Source of the DNA: Rhododendron vialii
Lineage: Eukaryota; Streptophyta; Magnoliopsida; Ericales; Ericaceae
Assembly (NCBI RefSeq): GCF_030253575.1
Contig: NC_080569.1
Location: 9,491,501-9,555,500, forward strand
Direction: 5' to 3'
DNA: 64,000 nt
Shown: positions 59,324 through 64,000 of the stretch, piece by piece
How positions within the stretch are numbered: position 1 is the stretch's first letter
Layout of the letters: each line of letters begins with the position of its first letter
Notes under the pieces: model-generated
The model's input: the letters and a program-made list of their open reading frames with translations, nothing else
Databases searched by the model: none
Told to the model about the DNA's origin: nothing
Translations under genes and position numbers: made by a program

Positions 59324-61044
59324 GCTGAGTACTTCTCCTCGGTGTAATCGATCATGCTTAACTGCTTGGTGGAGTTTTTTGGAGCTGGTGTGGGCTGTAC
59401 CGCTTCGAACGGTGCAAATCTGGTGGTGGCTAGTGGCTAGTGGTGTGGTTTGTTTGTTTGCTTGGTGCGGTGGTTTGTGGGTGGCATTGGTGGCCAAATA
59501 AAACCGATAATGATTACACTTAGTTCAAGATCAAGTAGCTGTTATCACATGGGTATAGTCAATTTTGTCCTAGAAAAATTCAATGGAGGCCTATTCTGAA
59601 TATTTTCTCCGGGATAAGTGAATTTCGATTATGAATAATTTCTCATATTTGAAAGGTATAATCTAATTTGTCCCCCCTACATGGTTTCTGTTAATAGTAC
59701 TATAATAATTAAGGAGTTGTTATGAAACCCTATGCAAGCTTTACAATTTGACTTTCAGTATGAAATGTTTGACATTAAGCAGAAAGTGTGTTGACTTCTC
59801 AAACCTCTAAACCAAAATTAAAGAATGAATAAATTTTGAAGTGATTGGATAACCACACAAAAAATACTTATTTTTAGAGAGAGACTTCTGCGAGAATTAT
59901 AGGGGGACGTTATTGGCACATTCATAAGTGGGTCCACGATGTGTAGTTTAAAAGTGATTTCAAAGCACATCATTGACCTTAAGAAATAATAGTGAGAGTA
60001 AATAGTCCCTAGATTTGGCTAAATACAATATACTGGGCGCTAAAGTTCCTCTCCACGTTCTTGCACTTTTACGTTACGAGTTTATTATGAGCCCATATCA
60101 ATGACCAGAACTAGTGAAATTTTTATCACGCGAGTATATTCATTCGCTGTTAGTTCAATCATCAGATGGGCTTATGAACCTATTTTGAAAGCATACAAGT
60201 TTCTAATTTTTACTCCTACATTTTTTAACTTATATACTCCGGTTTTGTCATGGGCTCATTGTACGCCGTCAATCGTGGTTGTGGGATAAATTGCAAAAAG
60301 TGATTATGATTATTTCTTGGGTAGAAAAATGACGACTATAATTAAGAAGTTCATTTGTCAGGATTTCAAGGGGCTTTTGTCCAATAGAATAAAGTTGGGA
60401 ATTAATTTTGGCTTCTCCACCACGAAATATAAATTTGGGCCCAAGCGTGGCGATGAAAATTTGACAATATATAGGCATGAAAAGCTCCAATTATATTTAT
60501 TTCTAATGTGACAGAAAATGGCCAACATGCATTACCAATCGTTTTCGTTCAACCAACCTTAGCCCTAGGTGCTTGTTTTGGGTGATTTTCATTCTTAAAT
60601 ACTATTATGAAAATATCAATGTTATTCAAGCAACAAAAAGTCTAGGAAAAACTACAGGACCCACCTATAGTTGGAGTTGTTCCATGTATGTATGCATTGT
60701 ACTTTAGGCACAATTATGTCAGAAGTTGTGTTTCTAGCATTAATTTCTCTTCAAACAATAGTTGCCATCGGATCAAATTTTGAGATTTGATTTTCAATTT
60801 AATTTTTTTAAAAAGTTACCCAAGAAAAATGATTTTCACTCTTCTTTTTACGATTCAATTTTTTTTTGTCTTTATCCGCATAAATTTACCATGTTGTCAT
60901 TTTTTTAATAAATTTTAGACACGTCATTTTTTCAACATACTTATTGCAGACATTCAAGGACAACATTGTAAATTCATGTGAATAAAGACAGAATAAAATA
61001 TGAATCGTAAATACAAGAGTGAAAATCTCTCCCAACAAAATATA
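59324..61044. other. intergenic, nothing recognised
   Basis: AT-rich DNA. Short open frames (60101-60511) have no recognised domain. No complete element was found. Confidence 0.4.
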
Positions 61045-61279
61045 CTCTCCCCGTCTCATTTTCATTGTCCACTATTCATTTTGTTACTTTTTTGTCTGTT
61101 GCATATATCTTTCAATCGATAATATTTTTCATGATTTCAACAACTTTGTATTATAAAACAAATTAAAATCTATCAAATAAGATCCATATTTTATATTTTT
61201 CGAGATTCACATTGAAAAATATAGACAACAAATACAAAAGAAACGAAATGAATAATAGACAATAAGAAAGTCGATGGAG
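61045..61279. mobile_element. Stowaway-like MITE
   Basis: CTCTCCCCGTCTCATTTTCA and the inverted ACAATAAGAAAGTCGATGGAG, with TA at both borders (61043-61044, 61280-61281). The interior is AT-rich. Confidence 0.72.
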
Positions 61280-61377
61280 TAACTTTTTTTGTTTTACTTG
61301 TAACGAGTCCAATGGGTTGACCATAATAGTAATTCTTGATTGACTAGAGCAAGCGATGATTACGCTAACAGACTTCC

Positions 61378-61703
61378 GGACCCGGGGGCTCTGTTGCTCC
61401 CATGGGCGCAGCAGCCCCTACCTAGGAACAAAAACGTTGCCGTTTTGCGGGAAAAAAAAATTCTCAACCTCTATTTGCATTCCTATGGAGTAGAAACGTG
61501 ATTATGAGAGCTCTAAAGATAAAATTTGATTATGTATTCTAAAGAGACATAATCAAATCTTGTCTTTAGAGCTCTCATAATCACATTTTTACTTCATAAA
61601 ATTGCAAATAGACCGTGAGAATTTTTTTGCCAGCAAAACAGCAACGTTTTTGTTCCTGGGTAGGGGCTGCTGCGCGCACGTGGGCAGCAGAGCCCCCGGG
61701 TCC
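61378..61703. mobile_element. MULE-type foldback MITE, nearly perfect hairpin
   Basis: GGACCCGGGGGCTCTGTTGC pairs with GCAGCAGAGCCCCCGGGTCC, and the arms continue for about 150 bp ('tgattatgagagctctaaag' with 'ctttagagctctcataatca'). A perfect 9-bp duplication CAGACTTCC flanks it (61369-61377, 61704-61712). Confidence 0.88.
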
Positions 61704-61712
61704 CAGACTTCC

Positions 61713-64000
61713 CGTTCCCATTTGAGAAAGGAAATGCTGGACACGCGGCGAGAATCGACAAGAGGAGGAGGAGGAGCAGCAGTCCTGTTGAAAGGTCAGC
61801 AATCCAATCATCAATGAAGGAAAGGGTAGAAAGTTAGAAACAAGAAGCAGCAAAAGACGGGATTTGATCATAACTGGGAGATCCAGTTGGACGGCTCAGA
61901 TCCGAAGAAAAGACAAGAGAGTACCCAAAACGGGATCTCAAGGTGGGGGCGGGGGAGGCCATCCATATCTTCTCATGTCATCGATCGTCTCGGTTAAAAT
62001 CGGACGGTCGTCGTCGTCTTGTGGTGTGTGATTGGACTCCTTGGATTGGAGACCCCAAAGTTGAAAAAGGCCCGACGGATCTGTAGTCAAAGCATTTCTA
62101 ACTGATTTCCATGTTTCAATTGTTTTCAGTGTTAAAAGCAATGGGAAAAATTTCACTCAACCCCGCTATAGAGGTACCCGGCCATATTCATACCGAAAGG
62201 AAACGCATGGCTCACTTTGAATCTCACACGAACGATTTGAACAGTTTAATATTTAAAAAAAAAAGAAAAAGTGAGTCACGCAAGAACCAGCTTAATCGTA
62301 TATGTGTAGGTACTCGATCCAATCAGAAATGAACTTAAAATCTGAATGAAAAAATGAATGAATAATTGAATCGAACACTTATACATATTCAATTGAGCTG
62401 ATTCTCGCAAGGTCCACTTAGTTTTTATTATTATTGAACATTTCGGATCATCCGTACTGGATCCGGAATAGGCTCTGCATTCTCATCAATATGAATGTGG
62501 TCGATTGCCTGACAACTTCTGAATTTCACTGACCTCCCTTAAGGTTTATGACAAAAGCACAATCTCATTTCCTAGTGAGATTTCTGAAATGTCACTGACC
62601 TCCTAACAAAGTTACCTATTCTAATTGAATGACAAATATAACCTCCACTTTTACCTAACTTCCTTTGCCTCCATATATCATCTCTCTACTACACCAGAAA
62701 CCCAAATTTTTTCTCTCTTGACTTTCTAAAAGTAAAAGTCAAAAGTGTCACATCAACCCTTCGTCCCTCCTCGTTACTTCGGGCCTGTTTGGACAAAAAA
62801 ATCAAAGTAGCTTATTTTTTATCTTTATTCAAATATTTTTCGTATCATTTGGTTTATCATTATTTTTTGGAGATTATTGCATCCTCATGATAAGAGAAAT
62901 CTAAAAACTAAATTTTTTTTATTGAAATCCATTTTTTTTAATAAAGACGAAAAAATTGGTTTATTAGCTTATTTTCGTCTTTATTTGACTCATTTTTGAC
63001 GGAAAAGCCATTGACTTTTTTAAAAGAACAACCCCTTCATCTCCTCCTCCTTCGTCCTTCGAAAGTGTCATATCAACCCTTCAAGTACATCAGTGTGGTG
63101 TGATGAGTAGTTTTCGCTTCATTAGCCTGTGTAGCCCAATGGCACGTTCATGCACATGCACGTGCACTGCAATTTGCCACAGCCCTCGTCTTTAGAGCAC
63201 CTCGGCCCACAACTTCCACATCTCTCCACCGCAGGAAATTATTGCGTGCTGCTTCAATGTTTTAGGGTGAGATAATCACTCCTCAATCGCCTGGGCAAAT
63301 AGGAGTTGGTACAAAACAATGCTTCTACATATACAATTGGGATATGATTTTCCATTCCGTAAGTACACAATATTCAACCACAACACTTCACATGGGAGTG
63401 GGACCCACATGTGAGCCCAACCCGTGGGTCCCACACCTATGCGAGAGTATTTGTCGTTGAATGTAGGGTACATATCTTTATTGGTGATTTTCGGGTCAGA
63501 TCACTATTGAGGATCAATAATGCGGGCCACAACACCAACCACATCTGCCTGCGTAACACTGCATGATTGGTAATGGAAGAACAACCACTTTGAAACTACT
63601 GCTTTGTCAATATTGTATACATCAATGAGAGTGAGTTAGTTAGTCCACAGACAAGTGTGGTTGGTGTTGTGGTGGATTGTTGTGTCCCTATCAGTATTGA
63701 TCGAAGATATAATAATGATAAATAATTTTGTTGAATTAATGACAAGGAGAAAATAATATTGTGTCTTCTACGGTACCTTATAACTCAGGCTTTGTAGAAA
63801 ATTAGATCCGAGGATTATTCAAAATCAAATGCAAAAGCTACAAGTAGCAAACGTGAAATACTTGGTCCTCTATATTTCATAATCTAACAAATAATTTAAT
63901 CAAGTTAATTCAGAACATGATAGTAGGTATTAGCTTCCTTAACTAGTCTGGCGTTTGTTGAACTAGACAATCTCTACTTTGTAAGAACTGTTTTCTCTCG
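61713..64000. other. right end of window, no gene recognised
   Basis: 61713-62160 is GC-richer, with an open minus frame (61938-62156) of unknown meaning. GGGCCTGTTTGGACAAAAAA at about 62783 looks like the left end of a Harbinger-type MITE, but no right end could be fixed. Nothing else is identified. Confidence 0.4.

Noticed and set aside
60101-60511. Several short open frames suggesting a gene
   Set aside because: No domain, no plausible splice structure, and AT-rich codon use like the surrounding DNA.

Overview
This window looks like nuclear DNA of a flowering plant, most likely a eudicot. The genes carry GT-AG introns inside AT-rich DNA. The recognisable proteins are plant families: ZAT-type C2H2 zinc fingers, an MBD7-like methyl-CpG-binding protein, an ALP1-like domesticated Harbinger transposase, and a SOSEKI/DUF966 protein. 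Between the genes lie many small non-autonomous DNA transposons (Stowaway, Tourist, hAT-like, MULE-like), SINEs and solo LTRs. The species cannot be named from the sequence.

Layout. 1-3 kb: the tail of a possible gene at the edge, a SINE and a Tourist-like MITE. 3.0-3.5 kb (minus): ZAT gene 1. 4-12.7 kb: a mosaic of hAT, MULE and Stowaway MITEs, including a MULE-type MITE split by a solo LTR. 12.7-13.4 kb (minus): ZAT gene 2, with a Copia pol remnant directly after its stop codon. 13.9-15.4 kb: a broken array of about 65-bp repeats. 15.9-33.0 kb: a large tandem segmental duplication. Its first copy (15901-21794) ends in a duplicated first exon of the MBD gene. It is followed by a duplicated, broken ZAT plus Copia block (21792-22464). 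Its second copy (23479-33023) leads into the complete MBD gene. Comparing the copies gives empty sites for several transposon insertions.

32.7-37.9 kb (plus): MBD7-like gene, seven predicted coding exons, about 304 aa, two MBDs and a conserved C-terminal domain. 38.8-44.0 kb (minus): two-exon ALP1-like gene, 385 aa, convergent with the MBD gene. 45.5-46.0 kb: a minisatellite whose two halves are inverted. 46.6-52 kb: foldback, MULE, Stowaway and hAT elements. 54.8-56.4 kb (minus): SOSEKI-like gene, three exons, about 397 aa. 57.7-59.3 kb: a solo LTR containing a SINE. 61.0-61.7 kb: a Stowaway-like element and a MULE-type foldback. The rest to 64 kb shows no gene I recognise.

Functional themes. 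The ZAT genes look like stress-inducible EAR repressors that share a promoter, including a heat-shock-like element. The MBD7-like and ALP1-like genes lie tail to tail. In Arabidopsis MBD7 works in an anti-silencing complex that also contains Harbinger-derived proteins, and ALP1 is an accessory PRC2 factor that opposes silencing, so this neighbourhood is suggestive. No CRISPR, rRNA or free-standing tRNA gene was seen. Exon boundaries are predictions from splice signals and protein conservation only.
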